From Hinthialibacter sp964556895 (GTDB lineage Bacteria; Hinthialibacterota; Hinthialibacteria; Hinthialibacterales; Hinthialibacteraceae), in the NCBI GenBank assembly GCA_964556895.1, contig CAZKYC010000009.1, positions 14,169 through 78,168 on the forward strand: a DNA stretch of 64,000 nucleotides, given 5' to 3'. Position 1 is the stretch's first letter. Every line of letters begins with the position of its first letter. The translations under genes and the position numbers were made by a program. Under the pieces are notes generated by a model that was not told the DNA's origin, did not search any database, and was given only the letters and a program-made list of their open reading frames with translations. Positions 7,928-16,042 of this stretch are shown here, piece by piece.

Positions 7928-9676
7928 TTAAACGACGAAGTCTCGAAGTTTCTTGCTGCGTATCGGGTGGCGCAGCTTGCGCAGTGCTTTGGTTTCGATC
8001 TGGCGAACCCGCTCACGGGTCACGCCAAAGCGGTTGCCGACTTCTTCCAGTGTTCGCTGGTAACCGTCGCCGATGCCAAAGCGAAGACGCAAGACGGTTT
8101 CTTCGCGCTCGGTCAAAGTTTTCAACACCAGTTCGACCTGGTCGCTCATCATGGCTTCTGATGTACAAAACGACGGCGAAACCGCATTCTTGTCTTCGAT
8201 AAAATCGCCAAAGTGGGTGTCGCCTTCATCGCCGACAGGGGTTTCTAATGAAATCGGCTGTTGGGCGATTTTGAAAACGCCGCGCACTTTATCGACCGGC
8301 ATGTCGATAAAAGTAGCGATTTCTTCTGGAGTCGGCTCACGGCCCAGGTCTTGAACCATGCGGCGGGAGATGCGGGTAATTTTGTTGATGGTCTCAATCA
8401 TGTGAACCGGGATACGAATCGTACGCGCCTGGTCGGCGATGGCGCGCGTGACCGCCTGGCGAATCCACCAGGTGGCGTAAGTGCTGAATTTGTACCCACG
8501 GCGGTATTCAAATTTGTCGACCGCGCGCATCAGACCAATATTGCCTTCTTGGATGAGGTCCAAAAACTGCAACCCGCGGTTGGTGTAATTTTTGGCGATT
8601 GACACCACCAAACGCAGGTTCGCTTTGACGACGTCCATTTTCGCCTGATGGGCGACGCGTTCGCCCTCTCGTATGAGTTCGCACACACGGTCATACGATT
8701 TGCAGTCGTCGTCAATTTCGTTCATCGCCTTGGCTTGGCGTTCTTGGGCGCGAATGTAGCGTTTCGCCATTTGCAATAGTTCTTCACGAGGGCGGTTGGT
8801 GAGTTTTTCAAGTTCGCTTCGCCCAAACGTCGTGCTGCGTAACTTACGGAACAATTCGACGAGCTTAACGCGGGAGAGGGTTAAACGCTTCTCGGTTTGG
8901 GTAATCTCGCTGCCTGACTCTTGAAGGCGGAGGTGAAGGGAAGACAGTTTTTTCGCGATGCGGCCTAACTGCTCATGGTCGAGTTTCATTGAGATGAGAA
9001 GATTGCCTAGCTTCTGCATCTTCTCTTGCAATTTCGGCGTCTTTTTGCCTTTATAGCGATTGGCGTATTTGATCGCCTGGGTTTGTTCTTTTTTCAGTTG
9101 GGCCATCTTCTTTTGCAGGTCTTTGACGATGGCTTCGCGGTCGGTTTCAGCAAAATTCTCTTTTAAGTCAAAGTTTTGAATGACGTCTTCGACTTTCACC
9201 CGGCCTGACTCAAGGCGGTCTATGATGCGGCCGATTTCTCGAACGCCCGTCTGGCTCTGGGCGAGAGCGTGACAAATTTTAAAGCGGCCTGACTCAATGC
9301 GTTTGGCCAGTTCAATTTCCTGCTCGCGAGTCAGCAGCGCAACCCGCCCCATCTCGCGCAAGTATAACCGGACCGGGTCATCGACGCCTATTTTTTCTTC
9401 TTGAACTTCTTCGTGCTGGGCGGCTTCGGCTTCGGCGGCTTCTTGACGAAGCTGTTTTGCGTCAGCGTTGGTCATGACATAGTCGTCAACGACCGGAATA
9501 TCATGATCATTCAATACAATAAAAATGTCATCGAGATCTTCGACGCTCATGGCTTCTTCGTTGATCATTCGATTGACATCGTCATACGTCAGGCGGCCAT
9601 TGCGCTCGCCGAGTTCAATCAACTTTTGGAACTTCTGAGACTTAGGCGCTTCTATGACTTGTTTCTGCTTTGACAT
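7928..9676 (-). CDS. rpoD: primary RNA polymerase sigma factor (sigma-70/SigA)
   Basis: A 582-residue primary sigma factor. Region 1.1-like helices occupy about residues 15-60; region 1.2 (DDPVRLYLREMGRVALLTRE) starts near 97; a charged, coiled-coil non-conserved region follows; regions 2.1-2.4 (LRLVVSIAKNYTNRGLQFLD to WWIRQAVTRAIADQARTIR) span about 345-415; region 3 follows; region 4 with its helix-turn-helix (TLEEVGNRFGVTRERVRQIE) ends the protein. The ATG at 9676 is preferred over one eight codons upstream because AGGGAG lies eight bases before it. It recognises ordinary -35/-10 promoters. Single gene with its own terminator. Confidence 0.96.
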   Translation of the reverse strand: MSKQKQVIEAPKSQKFQKLIELGERNGRLTYDDVNRMINEEAMSVEDLDDIFIVLNDHDIPVVDDYVMTNADAKQLRQEAAEAEAAQHEEVQEEKIGVDDPVRLYLREMGRVALLTREQEIELAKRIESGRFKICHALAQSQTGVREIGRIIDRLESGRVKVEDVIQNFDLKENFAETDREAIVKDLQKKMAQLKKEQTQAIKYANRYKGKKTPKLQEKMQKLGNLLISMKLDHEQLGRIAKKLSSLHLRLQESGSEITQTEKRLTLSRVKLVELFRKLRSTTFGRSELEKLTNRPREELLQMAKRYIRAQERQAKAMNEIDDDCKSYDRVCELIREGERVAHQAKMDVVKANLRLVVSIAKNYTNRGLQFLDLIQEGNIGLMRAVDKFEYRRGYKFSTYATWWIRQAVTRAIADQARTIRIPVHMIETINKITRISRRMVQDLGREPTPEEIATFIDMPVDKVRGVFKIAQQPISLETPVGDEGDTHFGDFIEDKNAVSPSFCTSEAMMSDQVELVLKTLTEREETVLRLRFGIGDGYQRTLEEVGNRFGVTRERVRQIETKALRKLRHPIRSKKLRDFVV

Positions 9677-10055
9677 GAACCATTCTCCCTGTACGACCAT
9701 CCGAGATGACTTCTATTTCCCTCATTACCCAAAAACATGAAACCAAGCAGAATTCTCCTACATCAACTAATTCGGAACTGCAACGAAAGGTTTTAAAAGA
9801 GGATTTAAATAAGAAGAGGCGAGGAATACATGTTGGTGTCGTTGTGCGCCAAGTTCACTCATTGTTGAAGCGTCCTTGATGCGCCAACACCGTGTCATTT
9901 GACCGGATGTCATGGCTGTGTTGTTAGTCGTACTTCCCAATTGATTTCCCCATTTTCAGGAAAGAAGATCAAATGCAAAATGAGTATAGACGCGTTTGGA
10001 TTTTCGACAAGAGATTTCTATAAAAATCGACTTTAGTATTTCATTCGATATAATT
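9677..10055. other. 379-base intergenic stretch between rpoD and lnt
   Basis: No coding region is supported. It must hold the rpoD promoter on the minus strand, though no clear -35/-10 pair stands out. An imperfect inverted repeat lies around 9834-9892 (GGTGT..TTG.GCGC.AAG facing CTTG..GCGCCAACACC), possibly a decayed palindromic element. Confidence 0.5.
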
Positions 10056-11615
10056 TCAGCGGAACGGTTCATCCCGAAACTCCCCCAGTCTCACCTCTGC
10101 AATATAAAATTCTGGCTCATTATCGGGAATTGTCTGATACCCGCCCCATCGATAGGCGATCCCCGTAATCCCAGTATTGGCAGAGCGTAATAAAGGTAAA
10201 TCCGCTTCAACCGCGCGGAACTGAGATTGGATGAAGTGTTGTTTTAAGCCAGCAGACTGCTTAAACCAGGCGTCATTTGTGATGTTCACCAAAAAGTCAG
10301 CGCCATTTGTTTTAGCCAAACGTCCTTGCCAAGAAAGCGTCGATTCAAAACAAATCATAACGGCGAAGCGGTAGCCTTTTCGCGTTTCAAAAATCGTTTG
10401 ATCTTTGCCGGGTTGAAAGATGCCGGCGCCCGCTTCTTCGATCAAAGTCTCTATATAATAGAAGGGCCAATACTGCCCGCCTGGAATCCACTCGCCATAG
10501 GGAACCAAGTGCATCTTGTCGTACGAATTCACATTGCGAAGAATCATCTCGGTCGGGTCGTCTTCGTTGATGAGGTCAGGCCTGAAGTGTAGCGCGCGGT
10601 TGTAATAGACCACTTTGTCGTCGCTCAATAGCTCGGCGTGGACAGAGCCCAATAGCAATTCGACATCATGGTCTTTGACAAATGAGACGATCTGTCTCAA
10701 ACCGTTGTGCCATAAATTGAGCGGGTAGGGGACTGTACTCTCAGGCCAGATGATGAGGTCGGGCTCCTCTGCCATCGCCTGGCGGGAGAGGTCAAGATAA
10801 CGATCTAATATCGCATCAGTCGAAGCGGACTCTTTCGCGTCTTGTTGAAACGAACCTTGGATGAGAGCGACGCGGTAGGGCGTTTTTATATGGTTGAATT
10901 TTGAATGCATCACAGTTGTGCCAACACTGTTTAGTGCATTCCAGATAATCGTTATGGTTATTACAACACAAAAAAATACAGCTGGTTTTAATTGAATTTT
11001 TATTCTTTCGGACAGGGTGTGGTTCCTAATCCAACTCCAAACCCTATAAAGCAAACAGAATAGCGAGGCGTTGAAACCAACGAACAAGAGAGAGGCGCCC
11101 AAAATTCCAAGCCATTCAATAGACTTCAAAAACAAAACACCATAGTTATACGTCGCATGCCCCACGAATCCCCACGCAAACGCAAACGGGCCGATTGAAC
11201 GCAGGTACTCAACCAAACACCAACTCAACGCGAATACAGGGATGCGATACCAGCGTCCGCTTAACGCGCCCCAGACCCAAAACGGGGCCATCAACGGCGC
11301 GCCTACGATGAAGGCCAACAACACCATTCCCGGGCCTGTCACATGAACCAGCCAGTGAAGCAGGATCAAATTATAGAAGAACCCCGTCGCGAGACCGATA
11401 TACAGATTGTGTTTTGTGTTGTTGTCTTGAATCCGCCAAAGGGCGGGAATCAAAGCGATAAAGATGAAATACGATTGTTCAAATGGTGGGAAACAAAGAC
11501 CAAGAAGAACTGCCGATGCTGTGGCGCATAACCAATCAGCGCAGGCCAAATTCGGCGTCAGCGTCGTGATCATCCTCTTCACGCGGGAGGGTTTCGCTGA
11601 TGTGGTAGTCTCCAT
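10056..11615 (-). CDS. lnt: apolipoprotein N-acyltransferase
   Basis: A 519-residue inner-membrane enzyme that adds the third acyl chain to lipoproteins, a marker of diderm bacteria. The first 230 residues hold six to seven membrane helices; the rest is a nitrilase-type periplasmic domain. The catalytic triad is visible: Glu in WPESTVPYP (about 291), Lys in DKMHLVPYGEW (about 366) and Cys in MICFES (about 421). The start is uncertain: ATG at 11615 or 11573 both overlap the end of yacG. The overlap suggests coupled translation with yacG. Confidence 0.93.
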   Translation of the reverse strand: METTTSAKPSRVKRMITTLTPNLACADWLCATASAVLLGLCFPPFEQSYFIFIALIPALWRIQDNNTKHNLYIGLATGFFYNLILLHWLVHVTGPGMVLLAFIVGAPLMAPFWVWGALSGRWYRIPVFALSWCLVEYLRSIGPFAFAWGFVGHATYNYGVLFLKSIEWLGILGASLLFVGFNASLFCLLYRVWSWIRNHTLSERIKIQLKPAVFFCVVITITIIWNALNSVGTTVMHSKFNHIKTPYRVALIQGSFQQDAKESASTDAILDRYLDLSRQAMAEEPDLIIWPESTVPYPLNLWHNGLRQIVSFVKDHDVELLLGSVHAELLSDDKVVYYNRALHFRPDLINEDDPTEMILRNVNSYDKMHLVPYGEWIPGGQYWPFYYIETLIEEAGAGIFQPGKDQTIFETRKGYRFAVMICFESTLSWQGRLAKTNGADFLVNITNDAWFKQSAGLKQHFIQSQFRAVEADLPLLRSANTGITGIAYRWGGYQTIPDNEPEFYIAEVRLGEFRDEPFR

Positions 11616-11739
11616 CAAACCAATGCCCCAGGTCGACCATTTTGCATTTCTTGCTACAAAAAGGAAATGTAGGCGTTCGCGTGCCTTCGGGCAATGCTTT
11701 GCCGCAAGTTCGGCAGTGAATGGATGCCATATTCGCCAA
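11536..11739 (-). CDS. yacG: YacG-type zinc-finger protein (DNA gyrase inhibitor family)
   Basis: A short zinc-finger protein with the YacG pattern CRTCGK-(13)-FCSKKCKMVDLGHW and an acidic tail. In E. coli YacG binds GyrB and inhibits gyrase. The start is a choice: AGGAG at about 11748 lies eight bases before a TTG at 11739, while the first ATG (11730) is too far from it; the TTG start (67 residues) is preferred, the ATG start gives 64. It overlaps the lnt start downstream. Confidence 0.85.
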   Translation of the reverse strand: MANMASIHCRTCGKALPEGTRTPTFPFCSKKCKMVDLGHWFDGDYHISETLPREEDDHDADAEFGLR

Positions 11740-11762
11740 GGCCGGAGCTCCTAACAACAGAA

Positions 11763-11791
11763 TTCCATCAATAGGGTATTTCGGTTATACT
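11763..11791 (+). promoter_or_regulatory. weak candidate promoter for the small membrane protein gene
   Basis: TATACT at 11786-11791 matches the -10 consensus in five of six positions; the best -35 at 17-base spacing is TTCCAT (11763-11768), only three of six. It precedes AAGGAGG and the ATG at 11837. Confidence 0.25.
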
Positions 11792-11836
11792 ATATGTATA
11801 CGAAGAGAATTCAAACGAACAAGGAGGGAAGAATCC

Positions 11837-12103
11837 ATGAAGACCAATGAGATTCTCTGGATGTGGCTGATTGTCATCCTTCTTTGTTTTGTGACCACCA
11901 CAAGGCCGACGGAGTGGTTTTCGTTTGCCCGCAAGTATTTTCGCTGGACAATTGAGAGCCTCAAATATGATGTCTCGTCTACAATCATTGATGGATCAGG
12001 AAAAGGCAAAGAACACATCTCACTCGCCAATGGCGAAAAAGACTCTGAGGCGGGAAGCGACGGCAAATCGAAGATTTTCCCACGGTCACGTAGGTCAATC
12101 TGA
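11837..12103 (+). CDS. small single-pass membrane protein, unknown function
   Basis: An 88-residue protein starting at the ATG preceded by AAGGAGG (nine bases upstream), with one membrane helix near residues 6-24 (ILWMWLIVILLCFVTTT) and a hydrophilic, charged C-terminal half ending in KIFPRSRRSI. No family recognised. A longer frame upstream to 11720 runs opposite yacG and has no ribosome-binding site, so the short form is chosen. An intrinsic terminator follows at 12134. Confidence 0.6.
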   Translation: MKTNEILWMWLIVILLCFVTTTRPTEWFSFARKYFRWTIESLKYDVSSTIIDGSGKGKEHISLANGEKDSEAGSDGKSKIFPRSRRSI

Positions 12104-12133
12104 TACAATTTCATTCAACCCACTACCAAATAG

Positions 12134-12159
12134 CGCCTTAGAGGATTATCTCTAAGGCG
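12134..12159 (+). terminator. intrinsic terminator
   Basis: Nine-base perfect stem (CGCCTTAGA / TCTAAGGCG), extendable by one G-C pair, followed by TTTTCTT; 30 bases past the stop of the small membrane protein gene. Confidence 0.8.
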
Positions 12160-12263
12160 TTTTCTTAACACGCCGCCACAATAGGTTACGTTTTTCTTTA
12201 AAGATACGAGAATCCAGGCCGATAGTTGAAAGCGACCATTACTCGGAAACGTGGTGCAAAACT

Positions 12264-13568
12264 ATGGCACAGGGAATCCAAGCCCCAACTGCTTTACAAA
12301 GCCTTATCAACTCAAGCTCAGGCCTGACCAGCCTCTTCAACCGAAACACCAACAACACTGGCGGTTCAGCGCTTAATCTGCTTAGCCAAAATCCTGGCGT
12401 ATCGCGTCAAAATGGGCTGTCGCCCTTACGCCAACCCAGCATTCTTCGAAACCTGCAAGAACAGAATAAAGTCGAAGACGACAAGAAAGACAAACTCGAC
12501 CTTTCATCATTCGCCAAAAACGCCGCTGATGAGGCCATTCAAAACGCCCGCTCTAAACCCGAACTAGGCGCTACCAATCAAATCATCGTCAGCGAAGATG
12601 GACGATTTGAGGCTTCAGTCGATCTCAAGATAAATTCCGATGGTTCATTTGCGTTAGACTTAGCCGTACGATTCGCAGAATCATCCGCGGTCGGCGTCCA
12701 ATCGTTCAACGGCTCGCAAGAGCAAATTACCGAACAACCCGATGTTCAAACAATAGAAGAACAAGCCGCACCAGACGAAGTCGAAGGCGATGAATTTGCT
12801 CTGGAAGAAAATCCAGGCAATCTGTCGCTGGCTGGCTTTGACGCCTTGGCCGCGCGACAAACCTCGTTTGAGCAAATCGTGAGCACCCGTGATTTTCAGG
12901 CGCAAATCTTCTTTGAAGAAACCAAAGCAGTTGCCTTGAGCGCACAACAAGCCCAGGGCGACGCCGTCGCGGGTGAGTTTCTAGGCGTTTCACAACAAGT
13001 CGCCCAAGAATTCACCCTGAACGTCTCGATTTCAGGAACAGACCTCAATAACTTTAACGCCATCGCTGAAGAATTGGCCCAGTTTGACGACACAGGCACG
13101 CTGGGCGGCTTCTTAGAAGCGGCCCGCGGCGTGTTGACCACCGACTCGAGCAATCTCAATTCGTTCTTGGGGGCGACTCAGGGCCTGATCGAATCTGCCC
13201 GCAATCACGTCGGCGCAAAACTCAATGATTTCTTCACTGGCTTGAACGATACCTTTGGCGAAGAACTCGACAGCCTGGGCCTTGGGTTCTCATCTGAGTT
13301 TTTCGAAGACCTAGGTCAGGATGTTAACGCCGACCTGAACCGCTTCTTTGATACGACAAACCAGTTGTTCAACAACTTTGGCATCGACACCTCAGCCGAT
13401 CCTGAAACACTCACAACTGATTTGTTGAACAAAAACCTCGAGCAACTGCGTGAGCAGCAGAAAGAAAAACTCGAGGAACTTCAAGAAGAAATCGATCTCT
13501 CGGCCCCACGCAATGACTCCTTGTTAACGCCAGAGCCTCAAACAGTTGACCTTGACGTGTTGGTATAG
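12264..13568 (+). CDS. unrecognised N/Q/E-rich protein, possibly structural
   Basis: A 434-residue soluble protein without signal peptide or membrane segment. The first 70 residues are rich in Asn, Ser, Gln and Leu and probably disordered. A more ordered patch follows (IIVSEDGRFEASVDLKINSD...LDLAVRF, about 110-140). The remainder is helical and acidic, with repeated Asn/Phe segments (LNDFFTGLNDTFGEEL, LNRFFDTTNQLFNNFG) and a final coiled coil (LEQLREQQKEKLEELQEEIDL). The start has no good ribosome-binding site. The low-complexity head and modular shape faintly recall flagellar or filament-associated proteins, but no homology can be claimed. Confidence 0.6.
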   Translation: MAQGIQAPTALQSLINSSSGLTSLFNRNTNNTGGSALNLLSQNPGVSRQNGLSPLRQPSILRNLQEQNKVEDDKKDKLDLSSFAKNAADEAIQNARSKPELGATNQIIVSEDGRFEASVDLKINSDGSFALDLAVRFAESSAVGVQSFNGSQEQITEQPDVQTIEEQAAPDEVEGDEFALEENPGNLSLAGFDALAARQTSFEQIVSTRDFQAQIFFEETKAVALSAQQAQGDAVAGEFLGVSQQVAQEFTLNVSISGTDLNNFNAIAEELAQFDDTGTLGGFLEAARGVLTTDSSNLNSFLGATQGLIESARNHVGAKLNDFFTGLNDTFGEELDSLGLGFSSEFFEDLGQDVNADLNRFFDTTNQLFNNFGIDTSADPETLTTDLLNKNLEQLREQQKEKLEELQEEIDLSAPRNDSLLTPEPQTVDLDVLV

Positions 13569-13761
13569 AGTTTGCCCCCCTGTCTGCCTGCGGCGGACTT
13601 CCCATTAAAAAGGGAGGCATGGGGTAAAAAATTGAAAGCAGAGTATCAGCGCGCCGGATACGGCTCAGCGATAGGTGCAGAAAACGTCTGTACTTTGACA
13701 ACGTAGCAAAAAGTCACACAAAAATTCCTTCCAGAGCGGTCTCCGCTCTTGACCACTAGAC

Positions 13762-13784
13762 GCCGTAGACATCTTGTCTACGGC
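13762..13784 (+). terminator. intrinsic terminator
   Basis: Nine-base perfect stem (GCCGTAGAC / GTCTACGGC), five-base loop, then ATTTTTTT. It probably ends transcription coming from 12264-13568. Confidence 0.8.
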
Positions 13785-13884
13785 ATTTTTTTACTCACTC
13801 CGGGCCAAGTCTTGCGCCATATTGGCACAGTCCCAGCACATACTAATACTTCATAAATAATTTATTTCACTCACTTTATCACAT

Positions 13885-13900
13885 TGGCATGGCTTTAGCA
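13885..13900 (+). promoter_or_regulatory. sigma-54-like -24/-12 promoter for the Hsp20 operon
   Basis: TGGCATGGCTTTAGCA matches the sigma-54 consensus TGGCACGNNNNTTGCW with GG and GC separated by the required ten bases. The differences are T for C at an often variable position and A for T in the -12 box. Transcription would begin near 13911, leaving a leader of about 54 bases with AGGAGG before the ATG at 13965. No sigma-70 pair with acceptable spacing fits better here. Confidence 0.45.
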
Positions 13901-13964
13901 ATTATAAAAAGCCAGATTAAAAATCACCCCCCACCGGGGAGTAAACATTTAGGAGGTCAGGCTC

Positions 13965-14426
13965 ATGAACCTTTGGTCTACGTTTCAAGAACTCGACCGG
14001 ATGCAGGAAGAAATGGACCGTGCATTCGGTCCGACGCGCCGCCAAGGCGACCGGAGCCGCCGTCTGGCCTTTTTGCCAGGTTACTCGGCCCGCCGCTATC
14101 CACTCATCAACTTGTACGAAGAACATGACAACTTCGTCGTTGAAGCATTGGCGCCTGGTTTGAACGCAAAAGACGTAAACGTCAGCATCGTTGGCAACCA
14201 ACTCACCTTGAGCGGCGAAAAGGTCAAAACCAACGGCAACACCGAACCAGAAGCCTTTCATCGCAACGAACGAGCAGCAGGCAAGTTTATCCGCACGGTT
14301 GAACTGCCGTCAGAAGTCGACGCCGACAAGATCAGCGCCGAATACAAAAACGGCATCTTGACCGTCACCGCGCCCAAAGCCGAAAAAGCGCGTCCACGCA
14401 CAATCGAAGTTCAGGTTTCGAACTAA
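13965..14426 (+). CDS. Hsp20/alpha-crystallin small heat shock protein, first of three
   Basis: A 153-residue holdase chaperone. A Pro/Arg-rich N-terminal arm precedes the alpha-crystallin domain (about 45-140), which ends in the family signature AEYKNGILTVTAPK; the C-terminal IEVQV is an IxI/V-type motif used for oligomer assembly. AGGAGG lies nine bases before the ATG. It heads a three-gene tandem with 16- and 30-base gaps, behind a sigma-54-like promoter. The paralogues diverge in N-terminal arms, so mixed oligomers are possible. Confidence 0.95.
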   Translation: MNLWSTFQELDRMQEEMDRAFGPTRRQGDRSRRLAFLPGYSARRYPLINLYEEHDNFVVEALAPGLNAKDVNVSIVGNQLTLSGEKVKTNGNTEPEAFHRNERAAGKFIRTVELPSEVDADKISAEYKNGILTVTAPKAEKARPRTIEVQVSN

Positions 14427-14442
14427 GAAAGGAGCAAACACC

Positions 14443-14847
14443 ATGAGCGTTGAAAAAACCGTTCCTCAGACACAAGAAAGCCAGGTCCCTACAACCCAGG
14501 AACACTCACGCGAAGACGCCCGGTATGTCACACCGCCGGTCGATATCATAGAGTATGCAGACAAACTAGTTATGCACGCTGACGTACCGGGCGCGAGTAA
14601 GGATTCAGTAAAAATCAATGTTGAGAACAACGTTCTCACCCTTGAAGCGAATCCTGTCATGGAAGACAGCAACGAAGCGATTTATCGAGAATATCAACTG
14701 GCCAATTTTTACCGCCAGTTTGAGTTCAGTGAACAAATAGACGCTGAAAAGATTTCAGCCGATTTAAAAAACGGCGTTTTGACCGTCCATCTGCCCAAGG
14801 TCGAGAAAGTTAAACCGAGACAGGTGTTGGTCAATTACGCTGAGTAA
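14443..14847 (+). CDS. Hsp20/alpha-crystallin small heat shock protein, second of three
   Basis: A 134-residue small heat shock protein. The N-terminal arm is short and rich in Thr/Gln/Glu; the alpha-crystallin domain starts near residue 28 (TPPVDIIEYADKLVMHADVPG) and ends with the signature ADLKNGVLTVHLPK. The C-terminus (RQVLVNYAE) has a VLV version of the IxI motif. AAAGGAG precedes the start, 16 bases after the first Hsp20 gene. It is the most acidic and divergent member of the trio. Confidence 0.94.
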   Translation: MSVEKTVPQTQESQVPTTQEHSREDARYVTPPVDIIEYADKLVMHADVPGASKDSVKINVENNVLTLEANPVMEDSNEAIYREYQLANFYRQFEFSEQIDAEKISADLKNGVLTVHLPKVEKVKPRQVLVNYAE

Positions 14848-14877
14848 AAAATTCATACGACAGGAGGTACACCTACC

Positions 14878-15360
14878 ATGAACCTTGTGCCCTATGGATG
14901 GAAAAACCCGTTCACGGGAACCAGCAAAGACGTAAACCGTCTCTTTAACCGAAACGTCCCATCAACTGATACTCGCAACATCTGGGACGATGATTTCTTC
15001 GCTGACTTTTTCGCGCCGTCGCGCATGCTTAACGGCGGCCCGGCGGTGGATGTCAGTGAAAGCGACAGCGAAATTTTTGTGCGCGCCGAGCTGCCAGGCG
15101 TTGAGAAAGACCAGATTCGCGTCGAAGTCAAAAACGATTACCTGGTTCTCAACGCGGAAAAGCAGCAAAAGCAGGAACACAAAGACCGCCATGCGTATCA
15201 TGTTGAGAGCAGTTATGGTCGCATCCAGCGCACCATTGCGCTGCCGGTTGAGGTGGTCAGTGAAAAAGCGCAGGCGAATTATAAAAACGGCGTGTTAGAG
15301 ATCACGCTGCCGAAGTCAGAAAACGCCAAGCGGCGCTCAATTGAAGTGAAGATCAGCTAA
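14878..15360 (+). CDS. Hsp20/alpha-crystallin small heat shock protein, third of three
   Basis: A 160-residue small heat shock protein with an N-terminal arm containing aromatic residues (WKNPFTGT, DDDFFADFFAPS), the alpha-crystallin domain from about residue 55 and the signature ANYKNGVLEITLPK near the end, followed by IEVKIS (IxI motif). AGGAGG lies 11 bases before the ATG. A strong terminator at 15385-15421 closes the operon. Confidence 0.95.
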   Translation: MNLVPYGWKNPFTGTSKDVNRLFNRNVPSTDTRNIWDDDFFADFFAPSRMLNGGPAVDVSESDSEIFVRAELPGVEKDQIRVEVKNDYLVLNAEKQQKQEHKDRHAYHVESSYGRIQRTIALPVEVVSEKAQANYKNGVLEITLPKSENAKRRSIEVKIS

Positions 15361-15384
15361 ACGCGCCTAGCGAGTGAGAGCACC

Positions 15385-15421
15385 CCGGCCCGAGGCCTCA
15401 CGGCTTCGGGCCGGTTTTTTT
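15385..15421 (+). terminator. strong terminator of the Hsp20 operon
   Basis: Nine-base perfect stem (CCGGCCCGA 15385-15393 / TCGGGCCGG 15406-15414) with an extra inner GCC/GGC pairing, followed by seven T residues. Confidence 0.9.
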
Positions 15422-15491
15422 GTTGCAGTAATAGAAATATTTAAATTGATTCTGTATTCTAAAAAAAACAATTCTCTGAAAAGGTGATTTG

Positions 15492-15979
15492 ATGAATTTC
15501 AACGATTTGTTAGTTAAAAAAGGTCTCGTTCCTGAGNNNNNNNNNNNNNNNNNNNNNNNNNNNNNNNNNNNNNNNNNNNNNNNNNNNNNNNNNNNNNNNN
15601 NNNNNNNNNNNNNNNNNNNNNNNNNNNNNNNNNNNNGGATGAGAAAATATTCACTTGGGAAGAACTTAGTATAATTCCGTCGAGTTGGAAAAATGCACTC
15701 GCTCAATGGCGAGGTATCTATTTTATTTTTGATGTCTCAGATTCTAAAGGGTATGTCGGTTCGGCATATGGAAAAGATAATATTTATGGACGCTGGCTTG
15801 GTTATTCAATTACTGGTCATGGTGGAAACAAATTTCTGAAAAAGCGCGACCCTAAAAATTTCCGATTCAGTATACTACAGCGAGTGTCACCAGATTTAGA
15901 ACCAGACAAAGTTATCCAAATTGAAAATACATGGAAAGAACGTCTACATACTCGTGAATATGGGCTCAATGATAATTAA
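15492..15979 (+). CDS. GIY-YIG nuclease-family protein, interrupted by the assembly gap
   Basis: The 5' end (MNFNDLLVKKGLVPE, with AAGG about eight bases before the ATG) is separated by 100 N from a 3' part that is open from 15638 to a TAA at 15977-15979. That part carries the GIY-YIG catalytic core: RGIYFIFDVSDSKGYVGSAY, then the catalytic Arg in GRW, the Glu in QIENTWKERL and the closing Asn in YGLNDN. The two flanks are in different frames, expected if the run of N is a placeholder of unknown length. The N-terminus resembles a known GIY-YIG family whose N-terminal domain would have fallen in the gap. The region is visibly AT-rich compared with its neighbours, suggesting transfer. A nuclease role is inferred from the motif residues. 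Confidence 0.8.
15537..15636. other. assembly gap (100 N)
   Basis: A run of exactly 100 N, the usual scaffolding placeholder, falls inside the GIY-YIG gene. True gap length is unknown. Confidence 0.98.
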
Positions 15980-15985
15980 CCGTAG

Positions 15986-16004
15986 GGTGGGTTCTTAGCC
16001 CACC
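15986..16004. repeat. short palindrome after the GIY-YIG gene
   Basis: GGTGGG / CCCACC hairpin seven bases past the stop; a flanking GTAGGGT (15982-15988) is mirrored by ACCCTAC near 16040. It may be a small intergenic repeat or a weak terminator without a T tract. Confidence 0.35.
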
Positions 16005-16042
16005 ATTTTGAAACCTCAAAGCCTTCGACGAACGAGCCTACC

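Larger units (their letters stand above)
13569..13964. other. 396-base intergenic region before the Hsp20 cluster
   Basis: It holds a 16-mer (CCTGTCTGCCTGCGGC, 13579-13594) whose reverse complement recurs at 47715-47730, a short hairpin (GAGCGG tct CCGCTC, 13734-13748), the terminator at 13762-13784 and a sigma-54-like promoter at 13885-13900. No gene is supported; a plus-strand open frame from 13889 is out of frame with the Hsp20 gene and is not coding. Confidence 0.6.

Noticed and set aside
7864..8202. Plus-strand frame of 112 codons across the rpoD 3' end
   Set aside because: Antisense to the conserved region 4 of rpoD and to its terminator hairpin.
12264..13568. Flagellar hook-length control or flagellin-like protein
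   Set aside because: Only compositional similarity; no flagellar genes in the window and no conserved C-terminal motif.
13889..14128. 79-codon plus-strand frame before and into the first Hsp20 gene
   Set aside because: Overlaps the sigma-54-like box and the Hsp20 reading frame in another phase, with no ribosome-binding site.
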